Assembly: GCA_019637155.1 (NCBI GenBank)
Contig: JAHBWE010000007.1
Location: forward strand, 248,001 to 312,000
DNA from: Labilithrix sp.
GTDB lineage: Bacteria > Myxococcota_A > Polyangia > Polyangiales > Polyangiaceae
Direction of reading: 5' to 3'
DNA length: 64,000 nt
The position numbers and the translations under genes are program-made. This document shows positions 17,760 to 27,261 of this stretch, in pieces (within the stretch, counting starts at the first letter, position 1; every line of letters begins with the position of its first letter). Under the pieces are notes generated by a model. The model had not been told where the DNA came from, did no database searches, and worked only from the letters and a program-made list of their open reading frames with translations.

Positions 17760-18569
17760 CTACTTCTTCTTGATCTCGATGAACATCCCGAAGGTGGGGT
17801 TCTTGTCGGTCGTCTCTTTGTACGTGATGCTCGTGTTGTCGCCGTTGGGGCAGTAGTCGAACGTGCGGTCCTTGCCGCCGCCCTTCGTCGTGAGGGTGCC
17901 GGTGCCGTCGGTCGTGTACGTGTCGTCGGTCTTGTCTTCGATCGTGGCCTGACCGATGCAGAGGCACCGCTCCGTCGTCTCGTTGCACTCCGCGGTCTCG
18001 AACTTCGGGCCGTTGGCGCCCGACTTGAGCGCCGTCGCGATGAAGCCGCAGCCGCCGACCGCGGCGAGGACCGGGCACTGCGCCTTCACGACGTCGAACT
18101 CCGCGCTGACGAAGATGCTCGACTCGCGCGCGACCTTCGTCGTGTCCGCCTTGACCGTGCCGCTTCCCTTGATGATCGCGTTCTTCACGGAGAAGCCGGG
18201 GCACGGGTCCTTGTACGCGTCGAACGTGTCGTCCGGGAGGCAGCCGCCGGAGACCTCCCAGTCGCCCGCGATCGGACCGTCACACTTGTTGAACGCGGCG
18301 CACTTGCCGAACTTGATCTCGACGCCGGGCACCGTGCTGGGGTCCTTGCCCCCGTCCGGAACGTCGATCGACCCGCTCGTGGAGCTCGTGGAAGAAGACG
18401 TCGACGACGTCGTGCTCCCGCCGTCGTCGCCGCCCGACGACGACGTGGACGTGGAGCTGGCGTTGTTGTTGCCGCCGTCGTCCGAGCCACCGCACGCCGA
18501 GGTGGAGACCCATACCGCCATTCCCGCGAGGCTCACGGCGCTGGCGAGCGTGAAAGACTTCTTGAGCAT
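17760..18569 (-). CDS. Secreted lipoprotein with Ser/Thr linker
   Basis: A 269-aa protein. The signal peptide ends in a lipobox (STSACG; Cys near 26). Residues 30-70 are a low-complexity Ser/Thr/Gly/Asp linker, then a globular domain with about ten cysteines in pairs and many beta-prone stretches, ending in a Lys-rich EIKKK. No known domain is recognised. This build (lipobox, flexible linker, Cys-paired domain) recurs through the window. The last codons adjoin the truncated antitoxin remnant, so a deletion may have joined here. Confidence 0.8.
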   Translation of the reverse strand: MLKKSFTLASAVSLAGMAVWVSTSACGGSDDGGNNNASSTSTSSSGGDDGGSTTSSTSSSTSSTSGSIDVPDGGKDPSTVPGVEIKFGKCAAFNKCDGPIAGDWEVSGGCLPDDTFDAYKDPCPGFSVKNAIIKGSGTVKADTTKVARESSIFVSAEFDVVKAQCPVLAAVGGCGFIATALKSGANGPKFETAECNETTERCLCIGQATIEDKTDDTYTTDGTGTLTTKGGGKDRTFDYCPNGDNTSITYKETTDKNPTFGMFIEIKKK

Positions 18570-18599
18570 GATAAGGACCTCCGCCCCACGAACGTAGCG

Positions 18600-20801
18600 T
18601 CAGAGCGTGAGCTTCGTCGAGAGGACCGTGACGTCGCCGTCCTGCGAGGGGGTCTGCGCGGGCTGCCGCGCCCGCGCGACCGCCTCGGCCTTCGAGCCCG
18701 CCGGCAGGCCCGCGGTGCGATCGAAGAGCTCGAACGCGACCGCGCCGCTGCCGCTCACGTCGAGCTCCACCGCGACGCTCTCCCCCTCCGCGAGCACGAC
18801 CGCGAGCAGGCTGCCGGTGCCGAAGGCGCGCGTGTACGCATAGCGGCCGTCGACCTTCACCTCCACGTGTCGCTCCTTCGGGAAGAAGAACGCCACGAGC
18901 GGCGCGCCGCGCGCGGAGCGCACGCGGCCCTTGATGCGATGATGCCCGCCGTCGTCGACCGCCGACGCGACCTCGAAGACCGGCGGCGCCGCCTCGACGC
19001 GCGGATGGTCGGCGTACGGCGCGGCGCGCATCCACGGCAGCGCCTGCGCCGTCGCGCCGGTCGCGTTCGCGGCGGCGAGCATCGCCGCGGGCGGCGGTCC
19101 CCACAGCGCCGCCCCCCACCCCGTGTCGACGAACACGCGCGCGCCGCCCTCGTCCTGCCGGAGCTCCACGTTCACGCGCTGCGGATGCTCCGCCGAATAC
19201 TTCGGGAGGAGCGCCGCGACGAGGGCCCCCGCGACCGCGAGCGCGCCCAGCGCCGGGGCCGCGCGCTTCGTCGTCGCGGGGAGGAGCGGCGCGAGCGTCG
19301 TCGCGAGGAGGAGCGGCGGGAGCGCGAGCAGCGGCGCGACGGTGAACCCGAGCGCGTCGTAGAGCCCGACGCGGAGCGCGAGCACGAGCACCGCCGCGAC
19401 CACCGCCGGCGCGACGCACGCGACCCCGAACGGCGCGGAGCCAAGGACGCCAGCCGCGAGCGCGGGCACGACGAACAAGTACGACCCGCCCGGCGCGACC
19501 TTCGCGACGACACAACCGAGGAGCGCCCAGCCGAGCCACACGCCCGACCACAGCGTCCGCGGCGACGCCTTGTCCGCGAGCCACCGCGCGACGAAGAGCC
19601 CCGCCCCGATCGCGCCGAGCTCGATCGCCGCGATCGCCGCCCACGGCTGCGCGATCCACGGCGACGGGTACGCCTTCAGGCCGCTCATCACCGCGTCGAG
19701 CGCGGTAGCGGCACTTCCACCAAAAGCGAGCATAGCCGGAAATACAGCCAAACCTCGATCGAAGATACGCGCGCGGATCGTGTGGCGGAGGACGAACGCG
19801 ACGGAGAGGAGGGCGAGCAAGAGCGACCAGCCCTCGGGCCAGCGCACGATCGCGAGCGCGAGGACGTCGAACCACACCGCGTCGTCGTCGCCGCGCGCCG
19901 CGACGTCGCCGTTCGCGAACGCGCGCGTCATCGCGAGGACGTGATCGCCGTGGTGCTGGAGCGTGCCGAGGTCCGCGTGCGCCACGTCGTCGAGCGGCGT
20001 GTGGTAGTGCTCGACCCGCGCCGTGTTCGCGAAGTTGACGCCCGCGGCGATCGTCTTCGTGACGCTGAAGTCGGTGTCGTTCGGCATCCGGCGGTAGACC
20101 TCGTAGAAGAGCGAGGTCGTCACCGGCCGCTCGAGGTGCTCCGCCATCAGCGACACGATCGCGGCGTTGCCGCGGCTCGTCTCGAACATCTGCGAAGGGC
20201 CCCCGCTCCCGCGCGCGTCGACGTTCACGGTGGCGCGGACCTTCTCCGCGAGCGGATGCGCGCGCACGAACGCCTCCGCCCCCGCGAGGCCGAGCTCCTC
20301 GCCGTCGGAGAGGAGCACGACTACGTTCCGCCGCGGCCGCGGCCCCGCCGCGATCGCGCGCGCGGCCTCGACCACCGCCGCGGTCCCGACCCCGTCGTCG
20401 CTCGCGCCGGGCCCCGCGAGGACGGAGTCGTGATGCGCGCTCACGAGCACGCCCGGCAGCGCGGGCTCCTTGCCCTCGAGCTCCGCGACGACGTTCACGA
20501 CCGGCACGCAGACGCCGTAGCGCGTGCACGATCGCTCGCGCTGCGTCGCCACCTTCCAGCCGCTCTTCTCGAGCGCGGCCGCCATCGCCTCGCGCCCGCG
20601 CCGGTTGCCCTCCGTCCCCGCCCACCGCGTCGCGCCGTCGCCGGCGAGCGCGCTCTGCACCTCGCGCGCGCGCGCGGCGGAGAACCGATCCGCCGGCGCG
20701 TCGGCCGCCGCCGACGCGGGCGGCGAATAGCGCCACGCGACGAGCGCCGCGGCGAGCGCGAAGAGCGCGAGCGTCAGACGCAGAGGCGTGAGGATCGCCA
20801 C
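18600..20801 (-). CDS. M28-family membrane metallo-aminopeptidase
   Basis: A 733-aa protein with an N-terminal anchor (about 8-25), an M28 zinc peptidase domain (about 95-310) and roughly eight membrane helices followed by a soluble C-terminal domain. Zinc and catalytic positions are visible: HHDSV, GASDDGVG, GEELGL, MPNDTDFSV and a late His in HYHTPLDD. The layout of a peptidase in front of a multi-pass region matches Fxna-like/ER-type M28 proteins, so it probably trims peptides outside the cytoplasm. The start is GTG, 29 bp from the divergent SDR gene. A short patch of A/T-ending codons lies at 19704-19757. Confidence 0.9.
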   Translation of the reverse strand: MAILTPLRLTLALFALAAALVAWRYSPPASAAADAPADRFSAARAREVQSALAGDGATRWAGTEGNRRGREAMAAALEKSGWKVATQRERSCTRYGVCVPVVNVVAELEGKEPALPGVLVSAHHDSVLAGPGASDDGVGTAAVVEAARAIAAGPRPRRNVVVLLSDGEELGLAGAEAFVRAHPLAEKVRATVNVDARGSGGPSQMFETSRGNAAIVSLMAEHLERPVTTSLFYEVYRRMPNDTDFSVTKTIAAGVNFANTARVEHYHTPLDDVAHADLGTLQHHGDHVLAMTRAFANGDVAARGDDDAVWFDVLALAIVRWPEGWSLLLALLSVAFVLRHTIRARIFDRGLAVFPAMLAFGGSAATALDAVMSGLKAYPSPWIAQPWAAIAAIELGAIGAGLFVARWLADKASPRTLWSGVWLGWALLGCVVAKVAPGGSYLFVVPALAAGVLGSAPFGVACVAPAVVAAVLVLALRVGLYDALGFTVAPLLALPPLLLATTLAPLLPATTKRAAPALGALAVAGALVAALLPKYSAEHPQRVNVELRQDEGGARVFVDTGWGAALWGPPPAAMLAAANATGATAQALPWMRAAPYADHPRVEAAPPVFEVASAVDDGGHHRIKGRVRSARGAPLVAFFFPKERHVEVKVDGRYAYTRAFGTGSLLAVVLAEGESVAVELDVSGSGAVAFELFDRTAGLPAGSKAEAVARARQPAQTPSQDGDVTVLSTKLTL

Positions 20802-20830
20802 GGCGAGGACTCTACTGTAGATGTCGGCGC

Positions 20831-21664
20831 ATGGGCGATCTCGACGGACGGACCTTCGTCGTCACCGGCGCGAACACCGGCATCGGACGCGTGACCGCGG
20901 AGGCGCTCGCGAAGCGCGGCGGCAAGGTCATCCTCGCCTGCCGCTCGGAGGACAAGGCGCGCCCCGTCGTCGACGCGATCGTCGCCGCCGGCGGCGACGC
21001 CGCGTTCCACGCGCTCGATCTCGCCGACCTCGCCGCGACGCGCCGCTCGGCGGAGCGGCTCCTCGCGAAGGACGAGCCGATCCACGTCCTCGTCAACAAC
21101 GCCGGCCTCGCCGGAAAGCGCGGGCAGACGAAGGACGGCTTCGAGCTCACCTTCGGCACGAACCACCTCGGTCCGTTCCTGTTCACGCGCCTCCTCTTGC
21201 CGCGCCTCCGCGAGTCCAGGCCCGCGCGCGTCGTCAACGTGTCGAGCGGCTCCCACTACGGCGCGCACGCGATCCCGTGGGCGCAGCTGCGCGAATCGAC
21301 GCGGAGCCTCACCGGCATCCCCGAGTACAACGTCAGCAAGCTGTGTCAGGTGCTCTTCACGAAGAGCCTCGCGCGCGGCGAGGCCGGCGAGGGCGTGACG
21401 AGCTCGTCGCTCCATCCCGGCACGATGATCGCGACGGACATCTGGCGCACGGTCCCCTCCTTCGCGCGCCCCGTCCTGCGCCTCTTCATGATGCCGCTCG
21501 AGGACGGCGCGAAGACGACGCTCCACTGCGCGACCGATCCCGACGTGCCGGCGCACGACGGCGACTACTGGACCGACTGCGAGCTCAAGGCGCCGAACCC
21601 GATCGCGAACGACGTCGCGCTGCAGGACGAGCTCTGGCGACGCTGCGAGGAGTGGACGCGCTAG
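20831..21664 (+). CDS. SDR-family oxidoreductase, retinol dehydrogenase-like
   Basis: A 277-aa classical-type short-chain dehydrogenase. The NAD(P) motif TGANTGIG is at 12-19, the NNAG motif at about 90-93, the catalytic Ser in VNVSSGSHY, and YNVSK carries the catalytic Tyr and Lys. The segment after it (SSLHPGTMIATDIWR) is like the retinol dehydrogenase / WW-domain oxidoreductase group. The arginine after TGANTGIGR favours NADPH. The substrate is not readable; lipid alcohols or aldehydes are possible. It is divergent from the M28 peptidase and convergent with the esterase gene. Confidence 0.92.
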   Translation: MGDLDGRTFVVTGANTGIGRVTAEALAKRGGKVILACRSEDKARPVVDAIVAAGGDAAFHALDLADLAATRRSAERLLAKDEPIHVLVNNAGLAGKRGQTKDGFELTFGTNHLGPFLFTRLLLPRLRESRPARVVNVSSGSHYGAHAIPWAQLRESTRSLTGIPEYNVSKLCQVLFTKSLARGEAGEGVTSSSLHPGTMIATDIWRTVPSFARPVLRLFMMPLEDGAKTTLHCATDPDVPAHDGDYWTDCELKAPNPIANDVALQDELWRRCEEWTR

Positions 21665-21666
21665 AG

Positions 21667-23007
21667 CTAGAAGCTCTGGCAGACCGGGAAGAACGCCTTC
21701 GCGGCGGGGTTACTGTCGAGCGCGCTGCAGACCTGACGGCACATCGCCGAGCCCGCCGCGTTCGAGCAGCACTGGTTCACGATGAGGAAGAACGGGAACG
21801 CGCCCTCGATGCCGCCCGCCTCGCAGGTCTCGCCTTGCGCCCAGTCGGAGATGCACGCGAGCACGCGCTGATCGGCCGCGCTCGTCGCGCCGGCCTGGCA
21901 TCGCTGGACGCACCCGCCGCAGCTCGACGTCGTGAAGCCCATGTTGCGGAGCGCGCTCGCGAGCGACGGGCCCACGGTCCGGTTCTCGACCGCGCAGTCG
22001 GCGACGAGCTGGCACGTCTCGGTGCAGCCCGAGCGCGGCGTCGACGGACACGTCATCTGCGGGAGCGGCGCGAGCTCGTACGGCTGCGTCGAGCACGAGG
22101 CGCGCGCGCCCGGCGGCAGCGGCGGCAGCTGCAGGCTGCCGGCGGGGGTTCCCTTCGGGTGCGCGAGCATCAGGTCGATGAACCAGTCGTTCGCGGGGAT
22201 CCACGCGTGCCCGACGTCGTTGCCGCGGCAGCGCACGTGATCGACGCCCGACTGCGCGGAGTAGTACTTCGACGCGAGCGAGGCCTGCTCGACGAAGCTG
22301 AACTCCGGCACGTGGACGCCGCTCGGCGTGGAGCCGGAGTAGCGATCGTTGTCGCCGCCCCACGTGACGATGACGAGCATGCCGTCGAGCGAGGGCGGAG
22401 GCCCGGCGGGCCCGGTGAGGTCGAAGACGCCCGACGCCGGGATGCCGCCGGCGAGCACCGACGACCGCGCGCGGAGCAGGTGGTTCGTGAAGATGCCGCC
22501 CGCGGAGTGGCCGGTCGCGAAGACGCGGGTGCGATCGATCGAGAGCTTCGACGTCGCGCACGAGAGGAGGCGATCGAACAAGTCGACGTCGAGGTTCCGC
22601 GGCGCGCTCGCGCTCGGAAGGTGCATCGCGTCCCAGACCGGCCAGAAGCTCCCGTTGCCCTTCGCGTCCGGCGCGATGACGACGAACCCGCGCGCCGCGA
22701 ACTCGGCGAGCCGCGCGCGGCTCACGAAGCGAGCGCCGCTCTCCGACGTGCCGTGGTACGCGAAGAGGATCGGCCGCGGCCCCGCGAACGACGCGGGCGG
22801 GAGCAGCACCTGGAAGCTCCGCGCCTGCCCGGAGACGACGAAGCCCTCGTGCGCGCCGGCGCGGAACGTCGGGCACGCGCTGTCCGTCGCCGCGGCGCTG
22901 CTCTCACCGACCGGCTCGTTCGCGCCGACGTCTTGCGCCAGCTCCCTCTCCGCCGGCGCCGAGCACGCGAACAAAACGACGCCAGCCGCCACGAAGAGCT
23001 TCCGCAC
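21667..23007 (-). CDS. Secreted PHB-depolymerase-like esterase with Cys-rich tail
   Basis: A 446-aa lipoprotein (lipobox VLFACS; Cys near 15). Residues 50-310 are an alpha/beta-hydrolase of the LpqC/PHB depolymerase/feruloyl esterase group: YHGTSESG oxyanion loop, GHSAGG nucleophile elbow and DVGHAW with the catalytic His. The last 130 residues hold about 16 cysteines in a separate domain, which may bind a substrate or stabilise the protein outside the cell. Polymers such as polyhydroxyalkanoate or acylated polysaccharide are likely substrates. The stop is two bases from the stop of the convergent SDR gene. Confidence 0.88.
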   Translation of the reverse strand: MRKLFVAAGVVLFACSAPAERELAQDVGANEPVGESSAAATDSACPTFRAGAHEGFVVSGQARSFQVLLPPASFAGPRPILFAYHGTSESGARFVSRARLAEFAARGFVVIAPDAKGNGSFWPVWDAMHLPSASAPRNLDVDLFDRLLSCATSKLSIDRTRVFATGHSAGGIFTNHLLRARSSVLAGGIPASGVFDLTGPAGPPPSLDGMLVIVTWGGDNDRYSGSTPSGVHVPEFSFVEQASLASKYYSAQSGVDHVRCRGNDVGHAWIPANDWFIDLMLAHPKGTPAGSLQLPPLPPGARASCSTQPYELAPLPQMTCPSTPRSGCTETCQLVADCAVENRTVGPSLASALRNMGFTTSSCGGCVQRCQAGATSAADQRVLACISDWAQGETCEAGGIEGAFPFFLIVNQCCSNAAGSAMCRQVCSALDSNPAAKAFFPVCQSF

Positions 23008-23205
23008 GGCGGGGGCGTAGCATGCGCAAGCCCGCGCGCAAGCGGCAGACGGACAGCGACCTCCTATCTTCTTTATTTAGGCGTGCACGACTCTCCAGCA
23101 CGCTGCGACGCCTTCGGTATGCGGCGTCGCGAGGATCTGCCTTTCGCTACGCATCGCGCCCGCGCCCCCGCCAAGGCCCCCTCCCCGCGTCCACCACCCA
23201 GCCCG

Positions 23206-23745
23206 CTACTTTCCTTTTGCAGCCTTCTTGGCGGCGCGCTCGGCTTCTTTTTCGGCGCGCTCGGCTTGCTTCTCGGCGGCCTTCTGCCGCGCCTCCTCCG
23301 CTTTTTGCAGCGCCTCGTTGGCCTTGGCCGTTGCCTGGGCCGACACGTCGGCCGCGCTCGGCTCGCCGACCCCGCGGCGCATACAGGTCACCTCGCTGAG
23401 CACGGTCGTTGTGCCCCCATTCCGACCTGGCCTCTTTGGGTGCGTGCACCCCAGATAATCATGGTGCTCGCATCCCTCTGCTTCGAAGACCTCGAGGTCG
23501 CCGCCGGCGTTCGCGCGGTCAGCCTGCCACTTGGCCAGGCGATCGGGATCGGCGGCGACCTCGGCGGGAGGCTTGAGGTCACCAACGACCACGGTTTGCC
23601 AGTTGAGATCGGGCCGGGCCTTCACGGTGACCCGCCCCTCGGGGCAGCTGTGCGCCCGCGCGAACTCCTCCTTCGCGCCGCGCTCCTTCGATTTGCATGC
23701 CCCGAGCATGGCGACCAACAAAACGCATGAGACAGCGATACGCAC
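23206..23745 (-). CDS. Small lipoprotein with Ala/Lys/Glu coiled-coil tail
   Basis: A 179-aa protein from a GTG start. Lipobox MLGACK (Cys near 17). The middle has four cysteines and no recognised fold. From about residue 125 the sequence is an uninterrupted Ala/Lys/Glu/Arg helix (NEALQKAEEARQKAAEKQ) that would form a long single helix or coiled coil reaching the cell wall, as in Lpp-like or TolA-like spacers. It lies just downstream of uvrA on the same strand with a 15-bp gap. Confidence 0.8.
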   Translation of the reverse strand: MRIAVSCVLLVAMLGACKSKERGAKEEFARAHSCPEGRVTVKARPDLNWQTVVVGDLKPPAEVAADPDRLAKWQADRANAGGDLEVFEAEGCEHHDYLGCTHPKRPGRNGGTTTVLSEVTCMRRGVGEPSAADVSAQATAKANEALQKAEEARQKAAEKQAERAEKEAERAAKKAAKGK

Positions 23746-23760
23746 GCCCGTAGGGTATTC

Positions 23761-26709
23761 CTATCGAGCCGAGGTTGCCAGGCGAGGCCCTCTCGAGTCG
23801 GACGCGCGGCGTCGTGAGGTCCGCGCCGGCGGCTTGAGGAGCTCCGCGAGGAAGCGGCCCGTGTGCGAGCCGCTCGTCTTCGCGCCGCGGACGACGTCCT
23901 CCGGCGTGCCCTCCGCGACGACGAGGCCGCCGCCCGCGCCGCCCTCGGGGCCGAGGTCGACGATCCAGTCCGCGCACTTCACGACGTCGAGGTTGTGCTC
24001 GATGACGACGACCGTGTTGCCCGCGTCGACGAGGCGCTGGAGCACCGAGAGGAGGCGCTGGATGTCCTCGAAGTGGAGGCCCGTCGTCGGCTCGTCGAGG
24101 ACGTAGAGCGTCTTGCCCGTCTGCGTCTTGCCGAGCTCGCGCGAGAGCTTCACGCGCTGCGCCTCGCCGCCCGACAGCGTCGGCGCCGGCTGCCCGATCT
24201 TCATGTAGCCGAGGCCGACCGAGACGAGCGTGTCGAGGATGCGCTTGAGCTGCGGGAACGCGGAGAACAGCTCGCGGCACTCGTCGACGCTCGTGTCGAG
24301 GACGTCCGCGACGTTCTTGCCCTTGAAGCGGATCTCGCGCGTCGCCTCGTTGAAGCGCGTGCCGCCGCAGACCTCGCACGGCACGCGCACGTCGGCGAGG
24401 AAGTGCATCTCCACCTTCACCTCGCCGTCGCCGCTGCACGCCTCGCAGCGCCCGCCCTTCACGTTGAACGAGAAGCGACCCGCGTCGTAGCCGCGCGCGC
24501 GCGCGTCGGGGAGCTGCGCGAACACGTCGCGGATGCAATCGAACGCCTTCGTGTACGTGCCGGGGTTCGAGCGCGGCGTGCGGCCGATCGGCTTCTGATC
24601 GATCGCGATCACCTTGTCGAGCGCGTCGATGCCGGTGAGCTTGTCGTGCGCGCCGACCGCGTCCTGCGAGCCGTGGAGGTGACGACCCAGCGCCGGGAGC
24701 AGGATGCCGTTCACGAGCGAGCTCTTCCCCGCGCCGCTCACGCCGGTGACGCAGCAGAGGACGCCGAGCGGGATGCTCACGTCGACCCGGCGGAGGTTGT
24801 GCTCGCGCGCGCCCTTGATCTCGATCTTCCCCTTCGCCGCGCGTCGCGACGCCGGCACCTCGATGCGCTTGTACCCCACCAGGAACGCGCCGGTCAGGCT
24901 GTTCGGATCCGACATGATCATGTCGGGCGTGCCCTCCGAGACGACCTTGCCGCCGAGGTGCCCCGCGCCGGGACCGAAGTCGACGACGTGATCGGCCGCG
25001 CGGATCGTCTCCTCGTCGTGCTCGACCACGAGGACGGTGTTGCCGAGATCGCGGAGGTGACGGAGCGTCGCGATGAGGCGCGCGTTGTCGCGCGGGTGGA
25101 GCCCGATCGACGGCTCGTCGAGGACGTACATCACGCCGGAGAGCTCGCTCCCGAGCTGGCTCGCGAGGCGGATGCGCTGCGCCTCGCCGCCCGAGAGCGT
25201 GGGGCCGGAGCGATCGAGCGTGAGGTAGTCGAGCCCGACGTCGAGGAGGAAGCGGAGCCGCGCGTCGATCTCCACGAGCGCGCCCTCCGCGATCGTGCGC
25301 TGCGCCTTCGTGAGCGAGAGCGTGCGCGAGTGCTCGAGCGCCGCGCCGACCGTGAGCGACGTGACCTCGGCGAGGTTCTTCGAGCCGACGTAGACCGCGA
25401 GGCTCTCCTTGCGGAGCCGCGAGCCGCCGCACGCCTTGCACGGACGATCGCGGAAGAAGCGACCGTACCAGTCGCGCATCATGTCGCTCGACGTGTCCTT
25501 GTAGAGGCGCTCGAGCGTGGGGATGACGCCGGCGAACTTCACCTCGAAGGTGCCGTGGCTCGAGGTCGATTGGCTCCCCCACTTCACGCCGAGCTTCTCC
25601 CCGCCGAGGCCGAAGAGGAGCTTCTTCTGCTTGTCCTTCGGGATGTCCTTCCACGCCGTGTCGAGGCGCACGCCGCACGCCTTCGCCGCGGCGGACGCGA
25701 TGCGGAACACCCAGCCGTCGCCGCGCGCCATCGCGCTCGCCCACGGCGCGATCGCGCCGTCCTTGAGCGAGAGCGACTTGTCGACGACGACGAGCTCGGG
25801 ATCGATCTCCGCGCGCGTGCCGAGGCCGTTGCAATCGGGGCACATGCCGAGCGGCGAGTTGAAGGAGAAGCTCTGCGGCGACAGCTCGGGGTAGCTCCGC
25901 CCGCAGCAGGCGCGGTTCGCGCTGTACTCGACGCGCCGGTCGTCGATGCCGGCGATGAGCTCGCCCTTGCCCTCCCGCAGCGCGGACTCCACCGCCTCGG
26001 CGAGGCGCGCCGGCGCGACGCTGCCGATGATGACGCGATCGATCACGAGGTCGATCGTGTGCTTCACGTGCTTCTGGAGCGCGGGCGGATCGTCGAGCGA
26101 ATGGCTCGCGCCGCCGACCTCGACGCGGAGGAAGCCGCGCGCCTTGAGGTCGGTGAAGAGCTCCTTGTGCTCGCCCTTGCGATGGGTGACGAGGCGCGCG
26201 AGGACGCGGACCTTCGAGCCCTTCGGGAGCTCGGCGATCTCCTGCGCGAGCTCCTGCGCGCTCCGCGCCTTCACCTGCTTCCCGCACTGCGTGCAGCGCT
26301 GCTGGCCGGCGCGCGCGTAGAGCACGCGGAGGTAGTCCATGACCTCGGTGATCGTGCCGACGGTGGAGCGCGGGTTCGACGCGGCGCTCTTCTGCTCGAT
26401 CGCGATCGTCGGCGAGAGGCCGCGGATCTTCTCGACGTGGGGGCGCTCGAGCTGGCCGAGGAACTGGCGCGCGTAGGCGGAGAGCGTCTCGAGGTAGCGG
26501 CGCTGGCCCTCGGCGTAGAGCGTGTCGAACGCGAGGCTCGACTTGCCGGAGCCGGACGGTCCGGTGAACACGACGAGCGCGCGCTTCGGGATCGTGAGGA
26601 ACGGGACGTCGAGGTTGTGCTCGCGCGCGCCGCGCACCTCGATCGCGTCCGGCTCCTTCCCGCGGCGAAGGGCGGGGACGGGACGAGCGGACGAGACGAG
26701 CGCGCGCAT
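23761..26709 (-). CDS. uvrA: Excinuclease ABC subunit A
   Basis: A 982-aa DNA damage sensor of nucleotide excision repair; it loads UvrB on lesions. Two ABC modules are complete: Walker A GPSGSGKS near residue 50, first signature LSGGEAQRIRLA with VLDEPSIGLHP; second Walker A GVSGAGKS, signature LSGGEAQRVKLS with VLDEPTTGLHF. A zinc module (CEACSGDGEV ... CEVCGG) and the CPDCNGLG segment are intact. The open frame runs far upstream, but the ATG at 26707-26709 is chosen because the conserved IEVRGAREHNL begins 23 residues later. The C-terminus has a short Arg-rich extension. Confidence 0.98.
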   Translation of the reverse strand: MRALVSSARPVPALRRGKEPDAIEVRGAREHNLDVPFLTIPKRALVVFTGPSGSGKSSLAFDTLYAEGQRRYLETLSAYARQFLGQLERPHVEKIRGLSPTIAIEQKSAASNPRSTVGTITEVMDYLRVLYARAGQQRCTQCGKQVKARSAQELAQEIAELPKGSKVRVLARLVTHRKGEHKELFTDLKARGFLRVEVGGASHSLDDPPALQKHVKHTIDLVIDRVIIGSVAPARLAEAVESALREGKGELIAGIDDRRVEYSANRACCGRSYPELSPQSFSFNSPLGMCPDCNGLGTRAEIDPELVVVDKSLSLKDGAIAPWASAMARGDGWVFRIASAAAKACGVRLDTAWKDIPKDKQKKLLFGLGGEKLGVKWGSQSTSSHGTFEVKFAGVIPTLERLYKDTSSDMMRDWYGRFFRDRPCKACGGSRLRKESLAVYVGSKNLAEVTSLTVGAALEHSRTLSLTKAQRTIAEGALVEIDARLRFLLDVGLDYLTLDRSGPTLSGGEAQRIRLASQLGSELSGVMYVLDEPSIGLHPRDNARLIATLRHLRDLGNTVLVVEHDEETIRAADHVVDFGPGAGHLGGKVVSEGTPDMIMSDPNSLTGAFLVGYKRIEVPASRRAAKGKIEIKGAREHNLRRVDVSIPLGVLCCVTGVSGAGKSSLVNGILLPALGRHLHGSQDAVGAHDKLTGIDALDKVIAIDQKPIGRTPRSNPGTYTKAFDCIRDVFAQLPDARARGYDAGRFSFNVKGGRCEACSGDGEVKVEMHFLADVRVPCEVCGGTRFNEATREIRFKGKNVADVLDTSVDECRELFSAFPQLKRILDTLVSVGLGYMKIGQPAPTLSGGEAQRVKLSRELGKTQTGKTLYVLDEPTTGLHFEDIQRLLSVLQRLVDAGNTVVVIEHNLDVVKCADWIVDLGPEGGAGGGLVVAEGTPEDVVRGAKTSGSHTGRFLAELLKPPARTSRRRASDSRGPRLATSAR

Positions 26710-26911
26710 GGGGCCCCGTTCGTAGCAGACGGACCGCGCGCACGCCGCGGGCGCGCGGTCCGATTGCGCGATACCTGACGCTCCATTGTCAGCATTGCTG
26801 GTGTCCCCGGCGCGGGATCGCTGAGTCCGCCGGTCCTCTCCGCGGCGCCAGCTTCCGCGCACTTCGCTGCGCTCGAGCGGCGGCACCACGCTTGCTCCCG
26901 CACGCCGGACC

Positions 26912-27106
26912 ATGCGCCCCGTCTCCAGCCAACGCCTGCCGCCGCCTTCGGAGGTGTCGACCGTCCCCGAGCGCGAGGTCACCGCGCCCAAGCCGGCGCG
27001 CGCACCCGAGCGTCCTCCGCTCTTCCAGCCGCCCGAGCCGCTCGTCGACGTCGATCCCGACGCGGCGGTGTGGGACGCGCTTCGCCGCCACCGCCTCCAC
27101 TGAGCG
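26912..27106 (+). CDS. Possible small Pro-rich protein
   Basis: An ORF of about 63 codons (ATG at 26912) with strong G/C third-position preference and an orderly composition: Pro/Glu-rich middle and an acidic DVDPDAAVWDALRRHR end. It has no signal peptide and no known motif. The ribosome binding site is weak. It sits in the 552-bp gap between uvrA and the next operon, which otherwise shows nothing coding. I consider it an uncertain gene. Confidence 0.45.
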
Positions 27107-27224
27107 CGAGCGGGCGTTGCCAGAATGGCAGGCCGCGCGCGGAGCGGCCGCGATCGCTGCCAGGTTGGCGGGCGCGGAGGCGGGCCAACCCCACGTGACC
27201 GCAAGGATTCCGACCATCGAGCGG

Positions 27225-27240
27225 TGGCACGCGCTATGCT
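27225..27240 (+). promoter_or_regulatory. Sigma54-like promoter
   Basis: TGGCACGCGCTATGCT matches the -24/-12 consensus (TGGCACG-N4-TTGCW) at every fixed base except one (A for T before TGC). GG and GC are at the right spacing. The predicted start would be near 27251, only about 11 bases before the ATG at 27262, so the leader would be very short. It would drive the three-gene operon that follows. Confidence 0.5.
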
Positions 27241-27261
27241 GCGCGGCTCGGTACGTCGTCT

